Shown in pieces: positions 48,498 through 59,924 of a DNA stretch of 64,000 bases. Source of the stretch: Budorcas taxicolor (Eukaryota; Chordata; Mammalia; Artiodactyla; Bovidae); NCBI RefSeq assembly GCF_023091745.1, contig NW_026292692.1, positions 1-64,000 of the forward strand, read 5' to 3'. The notes under the pieces are model-generated. The model was given only the letters and a program-made list of their open reading frames with translations, was not told the origin of the DNA and made no database searches. Every line of letters starts with the position of its first letter. Within the stretch, counting starts at the first letter, position 1. Made by a program: the position numbers and the translations under genes.

Positions 48498-49319
48498 TTG
48501 CTGCAAATCAAGAAGTTCCCCGACCTAGCCGTCTCCACTCGAGAGGAATCACGAGGGTCCCGCCCACATCCAGAGGAGCCCCGTTCCGCTTCGAAGCTCG
48601 AGATGAGGAATCCTTTCCCTGCTTCGTCGGGAAAGAGTTCCCGGCGTTCCCGTCGCATCTCAAGAGGAGGCCCTCTCAACAGGAACGGCGAGAGGAACTC
48701 CAGGGTCGTGCCACATTCCAAGAGCCCCCAGATGTCTCAGTCCATTCCAGAGGAACCTCTTTTCCCTTCACCGGCTCGTCTTTCACGCCGAGGATCGACT
48801 CACACCAAGGTGGCACGTGGCACAGCCCTGTGAGAAAGCCTCGTGGGAAAGCCTCGAGGGACAGCCTCGAGGGAAAGCCACAGATCCCTTGATCCACGTG
48901 ACAGGAAGCGTGACACTACTGCTGCAGCTCGGGAGGAAAGCGCACGTGCATGCCCCCACTCGAGACGAGGCCTGACTCCCCTGGGGAGACTCAGAAGCAC
49001 CCCAAGATCCATGGCAACACTGGAGAGGAATCCTCAGGTTCCGGCCCCGAATCACACAAGGACTGAGGCCCCGGCATGGACGGGAGAGGAATCCCGAGAG
49101 GTCCCCTAGCAACTCGCATGGGGACTGGCCTTTCCTGAGGCCACCAGAGCGGGTCCCTGAGGTCCCCGTCGTAACTCGAGAAGACCTGCCGCAACTCGAC
49201 AAATCCAAGATCTCCATCCCCTATCAATCTCCTCCACCACGAGGAGGCCCATATCCGCTGAGGCGTCTCGAGGCTGATCACACCTCACATCTGGAACTTC
49301 GAAAGGGTCCTTCACACCC
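48498..49319 (+). repeat. Satellite unit U60, class H, 822 bp, with foreign patch
   Basis: Counterpart of U41 (CTGTGAGAAAGCC, AAGAGCCCCC). Losses near 48585, 48714, 49053 and 49201 are outweighed by the longer patch at 49207-49243. It is the longest unit in the window and the domain II/III boundary. Confidence 0.9.
49207..49243. other. Short non-satellite patch replacing monomer sequence
   Basis: Other units have about 26 bp (AGGAGGTTCTCCCC and onward) between the AAAATCC and GAGGCCCAT landmarks. Here about 37 different bases stand in that place, including AAGATCTCCATCCCC and CAATCTCCTCCACCAC. No other unit in the window carries it. It may be filler DNA at a rearrangement or an assembly artefact. 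Confidence 0.8.
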
Positions 49320-50135
49320 TTGCTGCAAATCAAGAAGTTCCCCGACCTAGCCGTCTCCACTCGACAGGAATCACGAGGGTCCCGCCCACATCCAGAGGAG
49401 CCCCGTTTCCGCCTCGTAACTCGAGATGAGGGATCCTTTCCCTGCTTCGTCGGGAAAGAGTTCCCGGCGTTCCCGTCGCATCTAAAGAGGAGGCCCTCTC
49501 AACAGGAACGGCGAGAGGAACTCCAGGGTCGTGCCACCATTCCAAGAGTCCCCCAGATGTCTCAGTCCATTCCAGAGGAACCTCTTTTCCCTTCACCGGC
49601 TCGTCTTTCACGCCGAGGATCGACTCACACCAAGGTGGCACGTGGCACAGCCCTGTGGGAAAGCCTCGTGGGAAAGCCTCGAGGGACAGCCTCGAGGGAA
49701 AGCCACAGATCCCTTGATCCACGTGACAGGAAGCGTGACACTACTGCTGCAGCTCGGGAGGAAAGCGCACGTGCATGCCCCCACTCGAGACGAGGCCTGA
49801 ATCCCCTGGGGAGACTCAGAAGCACCCCAAGATCCATGGCAACACTGGAGAGGAATCCTCAGGTTCCGGCCCCGACTCCACACAAGGACTGAGGCCCCGG
49901 CATGGACGGGAGAGGAATCCCGAAAAGTCCCCTAGCACCTCGCATGGTGACTGGCCTTTCCTGAGGCCACCAGAGCGGGTCCCTGTGGACCCCGTCGTAA
50001 CTCGAGAAGACCTGCCGCAACTCGAGAAAATCCAGGAGGTTCTCCCCTCCAGGCGAGATGAGGCCCATTTCCGCTGAGGCGTCTCGAGGCTGATCACACC
50101 TCACCTCTGGAACTTCGAAAGGGTCCTTCACACCC
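49320..50135 (+). repeat. Satellite unit U61, class P, 816 bp
   Basis: TTGCTG, GACCTAGCC, CTCGACAGGAATC, CTCGTAACTCGAG; private CATCTAAAGAGG. First unit of the P-Q-R trimer. Confidence 0.92.
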
Positions 50136-50951
50136 TTGCTGCAAATCAAGAAGTTCCCCGACCTAGCCGTCTCCACTCGAGAGGAATCACGAGGGTCCCG
50201 CCCACATCCAGAGGAGCCCCGTTTCCGCCTCGTAGCTCGAGATGAGGAATCCTTTCCCTGCTTCGTCGGGAAAGAGTTCCCGGCGTTCCTGTCGCATCTC
50301 AAGAGGAGGCCCTCTCAACAGGAACGGCGAGAGGAACTCCAGGGTCGTGCCACCATTCCAAGAGTCCACCAGATGTCTCAGTCCATTCCAGAGGAACCTC
50401 TTTTCCCTTCACCGGCTTGTCTTTCACGCCGAGGATCGACTCACACCAAGGTGGCACGTGGCACAGCCCTGTGGGAAAGCCTCGTGGGAAAGCCTCGAGG
50501 GACAGCCTCGAGGGAAAGCCACAGATCCCTTGATCCACGTGACAGGAAGCGTGACACTACTGCTGCAGCTCGGGAGGAAAGCGCACGTGCATGCCCCCAC
50601 TCGAGACGAGGCCTGACACCCCTGGGGAGACTCAGAAGCACCCCAAGATCCATGGCAACACTGGAGAGGAATCCTCAGGTTCCGGCCCCGATTCCACACA
50701 AGGACTGAGGCCCAGGTATGGACGGGAGAGGAATCACGAGAGGTCCCCTAGCAACTCGCATGGGGACGGGCCTTTCCTGAGGCCACCAGAGCGGGTCCCT
50801 GAGGTCCCCGTCGTAACTCGAGAAGACCTGCCGCAACTCGAGAAAATCCAGGAGGTTCTCCCCTCCAGGCGAGATGAGGCCCATTTCCGCTGAGGCGTCT
50901 CGAGGCTGATCACACCTCACCTCTGGAACTTCGAAAGGGTCCTTCACACCC
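50136..50951 (+). repeat. Satellite unit U62, class Q, 816 bp
   Basis: GATGAGGAATCC and GCGTTCCTGTCG. Tail CAGGTATGG and GAATCACGAG, which recurs in U66, U67, U70, U76 and U78. Confidence 0.92.
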
Positions 50952-51766
50952 TTGGTGCAAATCAAGAAGTTCCCTGACATACCCGTCTCCACTCGAGAGG
51001 AATCACGAGGGTCCCGCCCACATCCAGAGGAGCCCCGTTTCCGATTCGTAGCTCGAGATGAGGGATCCTTTCCCTGCTTCGTCGGGAAAGAGTTCCCGGC
51101 GTTCCCGTTGCATCTCAAGAGGAGGCCCTCTCAACAGGAACGGCGAGAGGAACTCCAGGGTCGTGCCACCATTCCAAGAGTCCCCCAGATGTCTCAGTCC
51201 ATTCCAGAGGAACCTCTTTTCCCTTCACCGGCTCGTCTTTCACGCCGAGGATCGACTCACACCAAGGTGGCACGTGGCACAGCCCTGTGGGAAAGCCTCG
51301 TGGGAAAGCCTCGAGGGAGAGCCTCGAGGGAAAGCCACATATCCCTTGATCCACGTGACAGGAAGCGTGACACTACTGCTGCAGCTCGGGAGGAAAGTGC
51401 ACGTGCATGCCCCCACTCGAGACGAGGCCTGACTCCCCTGGGGAGACTCAGAAGCACCCCAAGATCCATGGCAACACTGGAGAGGAATCCTCAGGTTCCG
51501 GCCCCGAATCCACACAAGGACTGAGGCCGCGGCATGGACGGGAGAGGAATCCCGAGAGGTCCCCTAGCACTTCGCATGGGGACTGGCCTTTCCTGAGGCC
51601 ACCAGAGCGGGTCCCTGAGGTCCCCGTCGTAACTCGAGAAGACCTGCCGCAACTCGAGAAAATCCAGGAGGTTCTCCCCTCCAGGCGAGATGAGGCCATT
51701 TTCTCTGAGACGTTTCGAGTCTGATCACACCTCACCTCTGGAACTTCGAAAGGGTCCTTCACACCC
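50952..51766 (+). repeat. Satellite unit U63, class R, 815 bp
   Basis: CCGATTCG, GTTCCCTGACAT. GGGAGAGCC with CCACATATCCC shared with U59. Tail CCATTTTCTCTGAG, one base short. Confidence 0.92.
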
Positions 51767-52582
51767 TTGGTGCAAATCAAGAAGTTCCCCGACATACCCG
51801 TCTCCACTCGACAGGAATCACGAGGGTCCCGCCCACATCCAGAGGAGCCCCGTTTCCGCCTCGTAACTCGAGATGAGGGATCCTTTCCCTGCTTCGTCGG
51901 GAAAGAGTTCCCGGCGTTCCCGTCGCATCTCAAGAGGAGGCCCTCTCAACAGGAACGGCGAGAGGAACTCCAGGGTCGTGCCACCATTCCAAGAGTCCCC
52001 CAGATGTCTCAGTCCATTCCAGAGGAACCTCTTTTCCCTTCACCGGCTCGTCTTTCACGCCGAGGATCGACTCACACCAAGGTGGCACGTGGCACAGCCC
52101 TGTGGGAAAGCCTCGTGGGAAAGCCTCGAGGGACAGCCTCGAGGGAAAGCCACAGATCCCTTGATCCACGTGACAGGAAGCGTGACACTACTGCTGCAGC
52201 TCGGGAGGAAAGCGCACGTGCATGCCCCCACTCGAGACGAGGCCTGAATCCCCTGGGGAGACTCAGAAGCACCCCAAGATCCATGGCAACACTGGAGAGG
52301 AATCCTCAGGTTCCGGCCCCGACTCCACACAAGGACTGAGGCCCCGGCATGGACGGGAGAGGAATCCCGAAAAGTCCCCTAGCACCTCGCATGGTGACTG
52401 GCCTTTCCTGAGGCCACCAGAGCGGGTCCCTGTGGACCCCGTCGTAACTCGAGAAGACCTGCCGCAACTCGAGAAAATCCCGGAGGTTCTCCCCTCCAGG
52501 CGAGATGAGGCCCATTTCCGCTGAGGCGTCTCGAGGCTGATCACACCTCACCACTGGAACTTCGAAAGGGTCCTTCACACCC
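51767..52582 (+). repeat. Satellite unit U64, class P, 816 bp
   Basis: P marks with ATACCCGTC; sister of U61 at 2,447 bp. Private AATCCCGGAGG and CACCACTGG in the tail. Confidence 0.92.
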
Positions 52583-53397
52583 TTGCTGCAAATCAAGAAG
52601 TTCCCCGACATACCCGTCTCCACTCTAGAGGAATCACGAGGGTCCCGCCCACATCCAGAGGAGCCCCGTTTCCGCCTCGTAGCTCGAGATGAGGAATCCT
52701 TTCCCTGCTTCGTCGGGAAAGAGTTCCCGGCGTTCCTGTCGCATCTCAAGAGGAGGCCCTCTCAACAGGAACGGCGAGAGGAACTCCAGGGTCGTGCCAC
52801 CATTCCAAGAGTCCCCCAGATGTCTCAGTCCATTCCAGAGGAAACTCTTTTCCCTTCACCGGCTCGTCTTTCACGCCGAGGATCGATTCACACCCGGGTG
52901 GCACGTGGCACAGCCCTGTGGGAAAGCCTCTTGGGAAAGCCTCGAGGGACAGCCTAAAGGGAAAGCCACAGATCCCTTGATCCAGGTGACAGGAAGCGTG
53001 ACACTACTGCTGCAGCTCGGGAGGAAAACGCACGTGCATGCCCCCACTCGAGACGAGACCTGACTCCCCTGGGAAGACTCAGAAGCACCCCAAGATCCAT
53101 GGCAACACTGGAGAGGAATCCTCAGGTTCCGGCCCCGACTCCACACAAGGACTGAGGCCGCGGCATGGACGGGAGAGGAATCCTGAGAGGTCCCCTAGCA
53201 CCTCGCATGGGGACTGGCCTTTCCTGAGGCCACCAGAGCGGGTCCCTGAGGTCCCCGTCGTAACTCGAGAAGACCTGCCGCAACTCGAGAAAATCCAGGA
53301 GGTTCTCCCCTCCAGGCGAGATGAGGCCCATTTCCGCTGAGGCGTCTCGAGGCTGATCACACCTCACCTCTGGAACTTCGAAAGGGTCTTCACACCC
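52583..53397 (+). repeat. Satellite unit U65, class Q with G-like right part, 815 bp
   Basis: GCGTTCCTGTCG, then GGAAACTC, CCCGGGTGG, CCAGGTGAC as in class G. Private CCTAAAGGG and GAAAACGCACG; GGGTCTTCAC at the end loses one base. Confidence 0.92.
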
Positions 53398-54213
53398 TTG
53401 GTGCAAATCAAGAAGTTCCCTGACATACCCGTCTCCACTCGAGAGGAATCACGAGGGTCCCGCCCACATCCAGAGGAGCCCCGTTTCCGATTCGTAGCTC
53501 GAGATGAGGGATCCTTTCCCTGCTTCGTCGGGAAAGAGTTCCCGGCGTTCCCGTCGCATCTCAAGAGGAGGCCCTCTCAACAGGAACGGCGAGAGGAACT
53601 CCAGGGTCGTGCCACCATTCCAAGAGTCCCCCAGATGTCTCAGTCCATTCCAGAGGAACCTCTTTTCCCTTCACCGGCTCGTCTTTCACGCCGAGGATCG
53701 ACTCACACCAAGGTGGCACGTGGCACAGCCCTGTGGGAAAGCCTCGTGGGAAAGCCTCGAGGGACAGCCTCGAGGGAAAGCCACAGATCCCTTGATCCAC
53801 GTGACAGGAAGCGTGACACTACTGCTGCAGCTCGGGAGGAAAGCGCACGTGCATGCCCCCACTCGAGACGAGGCCTGACTCCCCTGGGGAGACTCAGAAG
53901 CACCCCAAGATCCATGGCAACACTGGAGAGGAATCCTCAGGTTCCGGCCCCGATTCCACACAAGGACTGAGGCCCAGGTATGGACGGGAGAGGAATCACG
54001 AGAGGTCCCCTAGCAACTCGCATGGGGACGGGCCTTTCCTGAGGCCACCAGAGCGGGTCCCTGAGGTCCCCGTCGTAACTCGAGAAGACCTGCCGCAACT
54101 CGAGAAAATCCAGGAGGTTCTCCCCTCCAGGCGAGATGAGGCCCATTTCCGCTGAGGCGTCTCGAGGCTGATCACACCTCACCTCTGGAACTTCGAAAGG
54201 GTCCTTCACACCC
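53398..54213 (+). repeat. Satellite unit U66, class R, 816 bp
   Basis: CCGATTCG, GTTCCCTGACAT; tail CAGGTATGG and GGGGACGGGCC. Confidence 0.92.
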
Positions 54214-55029
54214 TTGGTGCAAATCAAGAAGTTCCCTGACATACCCGTCTCCACTCGAGAGGAATCACGAGGGTCCCGCCCACATCCAGAGGAGCCCCGT
54301 TTCCGATTCGTAGCTCGAGATGAGGGATCCTTTCCCTGCTTCGTCGGGAAAGAGTTCCCGGCGTTCCCGTCGCATCTCAAGAGGAGGCCCTCTCAACAGG
54401 AACGGCGAGAGGAACTCCAGGGTGGTGCCACCATTCCAAGAGTCCCCCAGATGTCTCAGTCCATTCCAGAGGAACCTCTTTTCCCTTCACCGGCTCGTCT
54501 TTCACGCCGAGGATCGACTCACACCAAGGTGGCACGTGGCACAGCCCTGTGGGAAAGCCTCGTGGGAAAGCCTCGAGGGACAGCCTCGAGGGAAAGCCAC
54601 AGATCCCTTGATCCACGTGACAGGAAGCGTGACACTACTGCTGCAGCTCGGGAGGAAAGCGCACGTGCATGCCCCCACTCGAGACGAGGCCTGAATCCCC
54701 TGGGGAGACTCAGAAGCACCCCAAGATCCATGGCAACACTGGAGAGGAATCCTCAGGTTCCGGCCCCGATTCCACACAAGGACTGAGGCCCAGGTATGGA
54801 CGGGAGAGGAATCACGAGAGGTCCCCTAGCAACTCGCATGGGGACTGGCCTTTCCTGAGGCCACCAGAGCGGGTCCCTGAGGTCCCCGTCGTAACTCGAG
54901 TAGACCTGCCGCAACTCGAGAAAATCCAGGAGGTTCTCCCCTCCAGGCGAGATGAGGCCCATTTCCGCTGAGGCGTCTCGAGGCTGATCACACCTCACCT
55001 CTGGAACTTCGAAAGGGTCCTTCACACCC
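54214..55029 (+). repeat. Satellite unit U67, class R, 816 bp
   Basis: GGTGGTGCC (shared with U72), GGCCTGAATCCCC (a P-type mark), CTCGAGTAGACC (shared with U70). Confidence 0.92.
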
Positions 55030-55845
55030 TTGGTGCAAATCAAGAAGTTCCCTGACATACCCGTCTCCACTCGAGAGGAATCACGAGGGTCCCGCCCACA
55101 TCCAGAGGAGCCCCGTTTCCGATTCGTAGCTCGAGATGAGGGATCCTTTCCCTGCTTCGTCGGGAAAGAGTTCCCGGCGTTCCCGTCGCATCTCAAGAGG
55201 AGGCCCTCTCAACAGGAACGGCGAGAGGAACTCCAGGGTCGTACCACCATTCCAAGAGTCCCCCAGATGTCTCAGTCCATTCCAGAGGAACCTCTTTTCC
55301 CTTCACCGGCTCGTCTTTCACGCCGAGGATCGACTCACACCAAGGTGGCACGTGGCACAGCCCTGTGGGAAAGCCTCGTGGGAAAGCCTCGAGGGACAGC
55401 CTCGAGGGAAAGCCACAGATCCCTTGATCCACGTGACAGGAAGCGTGACACTACTGCTGCAGCTCGGGAGGAAAGCGCACGTGCATGCCCCCACACGAGA
55501 CGAGGCCTGACTCCCCTGGGGAGACTCAGAAGCACCCCAAGATCCATGGCAACACTGGAGAGGAATCCTCAGGTTCCGGCACCGACTCCACACAAGGACT
55601 GAGGCCGCGGCATGGACGGGAGAGGAATCCCGAGAGGTCCCCTAGCACCTCGCATGGGGACTGGCCTTTCCTGAGGCCACCAGAGCGGGTCCCTGAGGTC
55701 CCCGTCGTAACTCGAGAAGACCGGCCGCAACTCGAGAAAATCCAGGAGGTTCTCCCCTCCAGGCGAGATGAGGCCCATTTCCGCTGAGGCGTCTCGAGGC
55801 TGATCACACCTCACCTCTGGAACTTCGAAAGGGTCCTTCACACCC
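55030..55845 (+). repeat. Satellite unit U68, class R, 816 bp
   Basis: GGTCGTACCACC, CCCACACGAGACG and GGCACCGACTCC, all shared with U71 at 2,447 bp. Private GACCGGCCGC. Confidence 0.92.
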
Positions 55846-56660
55846 TTGTTGCAAATCAAGAAGTTCCCTGACATACCCGTCTCCACTCGAGAGGAATCAC
55901 GAGGGTCCCGCCCACATCCAGAGGAGCCCCGTTTCCGATTCGTAGCTCGAGATGAGGGATCCTTTCCCTGCTTCGTCGGGAAAGAGTTCCCGGCGTTCCC
56001 GTCGCATCTCAAGAGGAGGCCCTCTCAACAGGAACGGCGAGAGGAACTCCAGGGTCGTGCCACCATTCCAAGAGTCCCCCAGATGTCTCAGTCCATTCCA
56101 GAGGAACCTCTTTTCCCTTCACCGGCTCGTCTTTCACGCCGAGGATCGACTCACACCAAGGTGGCACGTGGCACAGCCCTGTGGGAAAGCCTCGTGGGAA
56201 AGCCTCGAGGGACAGCCTCGAGGGAAAGCCACAGATCCCTTGATCCACGTGACAGGAAGCGTGACACTACTGCTGCAGCTCGGGAGGAAAGCGCACGTGC
56301 ATGCCCCCACTCGAGACGAGGCCTGACTCCCCTGGGGAGACTCAGAAGCACCCCAAGATCCATGGCAACACTGGAGAGGAATCCTCAGGTTCCGGCCCCG
56401 ACTCCACACAAGGACTGAGGCCGCGGCATGGACGGGAGAGGAATCCCGAGAGGTCCCCTAGCACCTCGCATGGGGACTGGCCTTTCCTGAGGCCACCAGA
56501 GCGGGTCCCTGAGGTCCCCGTCGTAACTCGAGAAGACCTGCCGCAACTCGAGAAAATCCAGGAGGTTCTCCCCTCCAGGCGAGATGAGGCCATTTTCTCT
56601 GAGACGTTTCGAGTCTGATCACACCTCACCTCTGGAACTTCGAAAGGGTCCTTCACACCC
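55846..56660 (+). repeat. Satellite unit U69, class R, 815 bp
   Basis: Starts TTGTTGCAAATC, as U72 does. Tail CCATTTTCTCTGAG precedes the next P unit. Confidence 0.92.
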
Positions 56661-57476
56661 TTGGTGCAAATCAAGAAGTTCCCCGACATACCCGTCTCCA
56701 CTCGACAGGAATCACGAGGGTCCCGCCCACATCCAGAGGAGCCCCGTTTCCGCCTCGTAACTCGAGATGAGGGATCCTTTCCCTGCTTCGTCGGGAAAGA
56801 GTTCCCGCCGTTCCCGTCGCATCTCAAGAGGAGGCCCTCTCAACAGGAACGGCGAGAGGAACTCCAGGGTCGTGCCACCATTCCAAGAGTCCCCCAGATG
56901 TCTCAGTCCATTCCAGAGGAACCTCTTTTCCCTTCACCGGCTCGTCTTTCACGCCGAGGATCGACTCACACCAAGGTGGCACGTGGCACAGCCCTGTGGG
57001 AAAGCCTCGTGGGAAAGCCTCGAGGGACAGCCTCGAGGGAAAGCCACAGATCCCTTGATCCACGTGACAGGAAGCGTGACACTACTGCTGCAGCTCGGGA
57101 GGAAAGCGCACGTGCATGCCCCCACTCGAGACGAGGCCTGAATCCCCTGGGGAGACTCAGAAGCACCCCAAGATCCATGGCAACACTGGAGAGGAATCCT
57201 CAGGTTCCGGCCCCGATTCCACACAAGGACTGAGGCCCAGGTATGGACGGGAGAGGAATCACGAGAGGTCCCCTAGCAACTCGCATGGGGACTGGCCTTT
57301 CCTGAGGCCACCAGAGCGGGTCCCTGAGGTCCCCGTCCAAACTCGAGTAGACCTGCTGCAACTCGAGAAAATCCAGGAGGTTCTCCCCTCCAGGCGAGAT
57401 GAGGCCCATTTCCGCTGAGGCGTCTCGAGGCTGATCACACCTCACCTCTGGAACTTCGAAAGGGTCCTTCACACCC
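56661..57476 (+). repeat. Satellite unit U70, class P, 816 bp
   Basis: P marks; private TTCCCGCCGTTCC and CCGTCCAAACTCG. CTCGAGTAGACC links its tail to U67. Confidence 0.92.
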
Positions 57477-58292
57477 TTGGTGCAAATCAAGAAGTTCCCT
57501 GACATACCCGTCTCCACTCGAGAGGAATCACGCGGGTCCCGCCCACATCCAGAGGAGCCCCGTTTCCGATTCGTAGCTCGAGATGAGGGATCCTTTCCCT
57601 GCTTCGTCGGGAAAGAGTTCCCGGCGTTCCCGTCGCATCTCAAGAGGAGGCCCTCTCAACAGGAACGGCGAGAGGAACTCCAGGGTCGTACCACCATTCC
57701 AAGAGTCCCCCAGATGTCTCAGTCCATTCCAGAGGAACCTCTTTTCCCTTCACCGGCTCGTCTTTCACGCCGAGGATCGACTCACACCAAGGTGGCACGT
57801 GGCACAGCCCTGTGGGAAAGCCTCGTGGGAAAGCCTCGAGGGACAGCCTCGAGGGAAAGCCACAGATCCCTTGATCCACGTGACAGGAAGCGTGACACTA
57901 CTGCAGCAGCTCGGGAGGAAAGCGCACGTGCATGCCCCCACACGAGACGAGGCCTGACTCCCCTGGGGAGACTCAGAAGCACCCCAAGATCCATGGCAAC
58001 ACTGGAGAGGAATCCTCAGGTTCCGGCACCGACTCCACACAAGGACTGAGGCCGCGGCATGGACGGGAGAGGAATCCCGAGAGGTCCCCTAGCACCTCGC
58101 ATGGGGACTGGCCTTTCCTGAGGCCACCAGAGCGGGTCCCTGAGGTCCCCGTCGTAACTCGAGAAGACCTGCCGCAACTCGAGAAAATCCAGGAGGTTCT
58201 CCCCTCCAGGCGAGATGAGGCCCATTTCCGCTGAGGCGTCTCGAGGCTGATCACACCTCACCTCTGGAACTTCGAAAGGGTCCTTCACACCC
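57477..58292 (+). repeat. Satellite unit U71, class R, 816 bp
   Basis: Sister of U68 (GGTCGTACCACC, GGCACCGACTCC). Private CACGCGGGTC and CTGCAGCAGC. Confidence 0.92.
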
Positions 58293-59108
58293 TTGTTGCA
58301 AATCAAGAAGTTCCCTGACATACCCGTCTCCACTCGAGAGGAATCACGAGGGTCCCGCCCACATCCAGAGTAGCCCCGTTTCCGATTCGTAGCTCGAGAT
58401 GAGGGATCCTTTCCCTGCTTCGTCGGGAAAGAGTTCCCGGCGTTCCCGTCGCATCTCAAGAGGAGGCCCTCTCAACAGGAACGGCGAGAGGAACTCCAGG
58501 GTGGTGCCACCATTCCAAGAGTCCCCCAGATGTCTCAGTCCATTCCAGAGGAACCTCTTTTCCCTTCACCGGCTCGTCTTTCACGCCGAGGATCGACTCA
58601 CACCAAGGTGGCACGTGGCACAGCCCTGTGGGAAAGCCTCGTGGGAAAGCCTCGAGGGACAGCCTCGAGGGAAAGCCACAGATCCCTTGATCCACGTGAC
58701 AGGAAGCGTGACACTACTGCTGCAGCTCGGGAGGAAAGCGCACGTGCATGCCCCCACACGAGACGAGGCCTGACTCCCCTGGGGAGACTCAGAAGCACCC
58801 CAAGATCCATGGCAACACTGGAGAGGAATCCTCAGGTTCCGGCCCCGACTCCACACAAGGACTGAGGCCGCGGCATGGACGGGAGAGGAATCCCGAGAGG
58901 TCCCCTAGCACCTCGCATGGGGACTGGCCTTTCCTGAGGCCACCAGAGCGGGTCCCTGAGGTCCCCGTCGTAACTCGAGAAGACCTGCCGCAACTCGAGA
59001 AAATCCAGGAGGTTCTCCCCTCCAGGCGAGATGAGGCCCATTTCCGCTGAGGCGTCTCGAGGCTGATCACACCTCACCTCTGGAACTTCGAAAGGGTCCT
59101 TCACACCC
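58293..59108 (+). repeat. Satellite unit U72, class R, 816 bp
   Basis: TTGTTGCAAATC start, GGTGGTGCC, CCCACACGAGACG. Private CCAGAGTAGCCCC near 58,367. Confidence 0.92.
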
Positions 59109-59924
59109 TTGGTGCAAATCAAGAAGTTCCCTGACATACCCGTCTCCACTCGAGAGGAATCACGAGGGTCCCGCCCACATCCAGAGGAGCCCCGTTTCCG
59201 ATTCGTAGCTCGAGATGAGGGATCCTTTCCCTGCTTCGTCGGGAAAGAGTTCCCGGCGTTCCCGTCGCATCTCAAGAGGAGGCCCTCTCAACAGGAACGG
59301 CGAGAGGAACTCCAGGGTCGTACCACCATTCCAAGAGTCCCCCAGATGTCTCAGTCCATTCCAGAGGAACCTCTTTTCCCTTCACCGGCTCGTCTTTCAC
59401 GCCGAGGATCGACTCACACCAAGGTGGCACGTGGCACAGCCCTGTGGGAAAGCCTCGTGGGAAAGCCTCGAGGGACAGCCTCGAGGGAAAGCCACAGATC
59501 CCTTGATCCACGTGACAGGAAGCGTGACACTACTGCTGCAGCTCGGGAGGAAAGCGCACGTGCATGCCCCCACACGAGACGAGGCCTGACTCCCCTGGGG
59601 AGACTCAGAAGCACCCCAAGATCCATGGCAACACTGGAGAGGAATCCTCAGGTTCCGGCCCCGACTCCACACAAGGACTGAGGCCGCGGCATGGACGGGA
59701 GAGGAATCCCGAGAGGTCCCCTAGCACCTCGCATGGGGACTGGCCTTTCCTGAGGCCACCAGAGCGGGTCCCTGAGGTCCCCGTCGTAACTCGAGAAGAC
59801 CTGCCGCAACTCGAGAAAATCCAGGAGGTTCTCCCCTCCAGGCGAGATGAGGCCCATTTCCGCTGAGGCGTCTCGAGGCTGATCACACCTCACCTCTGGA
59901 ACTTCGAAAGGGTCCTTCACACCC
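59109..59924 (+). repeat. Satellite unit U73, class R, 816 bp
   Basis: GGTCGTACCACC and CCCACACGAGACG, 1,632 bp from U71 with the same marks. Confidence 0.92.

Larger units (their letters stand above)
46230..49206. other. Cluster of private single-base indels, mostly homopolymer shortening
   Basis: Compared with sister units, one-base losses occur near 46240, 46381, 46540, 46703, 46929, 47094, 47268, 47374, 47683, 48585, 48714, 49053 and 49201, and one gain near 46605. Most are in runs of identical bases. Such private indels are rare in the preceding 40 kb. The pattern resembles an unpolished long-read segment; ordinary mutation is less likely. Confidence 0.8.
16027..49319 (+). repeat. Array domain II: mixed 816/803 bp units with higher-order repeats (U20-U60)
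   Basis: Class order U20-U60 is H,B,C,D,E,F/G,T,B,C,D,E,F,E,T,B,C,D,E,F,G,T,H,G,X,R,G,T,C,D,G,T,B,C,B,C,D,E,F,G,T,H. Twelve of the 14 units with the 13 bp deletion lie here, often alternating with full-length units. The order T-B-C-D-E-F recurs, which defines a higher-order repeat with insertions and losses of single units or pairs. The last 3 kb carries an unusual load of private single-base indels. Confidence 0.87.
49320..51766 (+). repeat. Trimer repeat P-Q-R, copy 1 (2,447 bp)
   Basis: U61-U63 match U64-U66 class for class at a shift of 2,447 bp. Shared marks include GGCCTGAATCCCC in the P units and CCCTGTGGACCCC near 49,983 and 52,430. Confidence 0.82.
51767..54213 (+). repeat. Trimer repeat P-Q-R, copy 2 (2,447 bp)
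   Basis: U64-U66 repeat the P-Q-R order. The Q unit U65 has acquired G-like marks (GGAAACTC, CCCGGGTGG, GATCCAGGTG), so this copy is a mosaic. Confidence 0.8.
51767..56660 (+). repeat. Hexamer repeat, copy 1 (4,894 bp)
   Basis: U64-U69 run from one P unit to the next. The interval ends with the diagnostic tail GAGGCCATTTTCTCTGAG and is followed by U70, which carries the same P marks. Confidence 0.75.
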
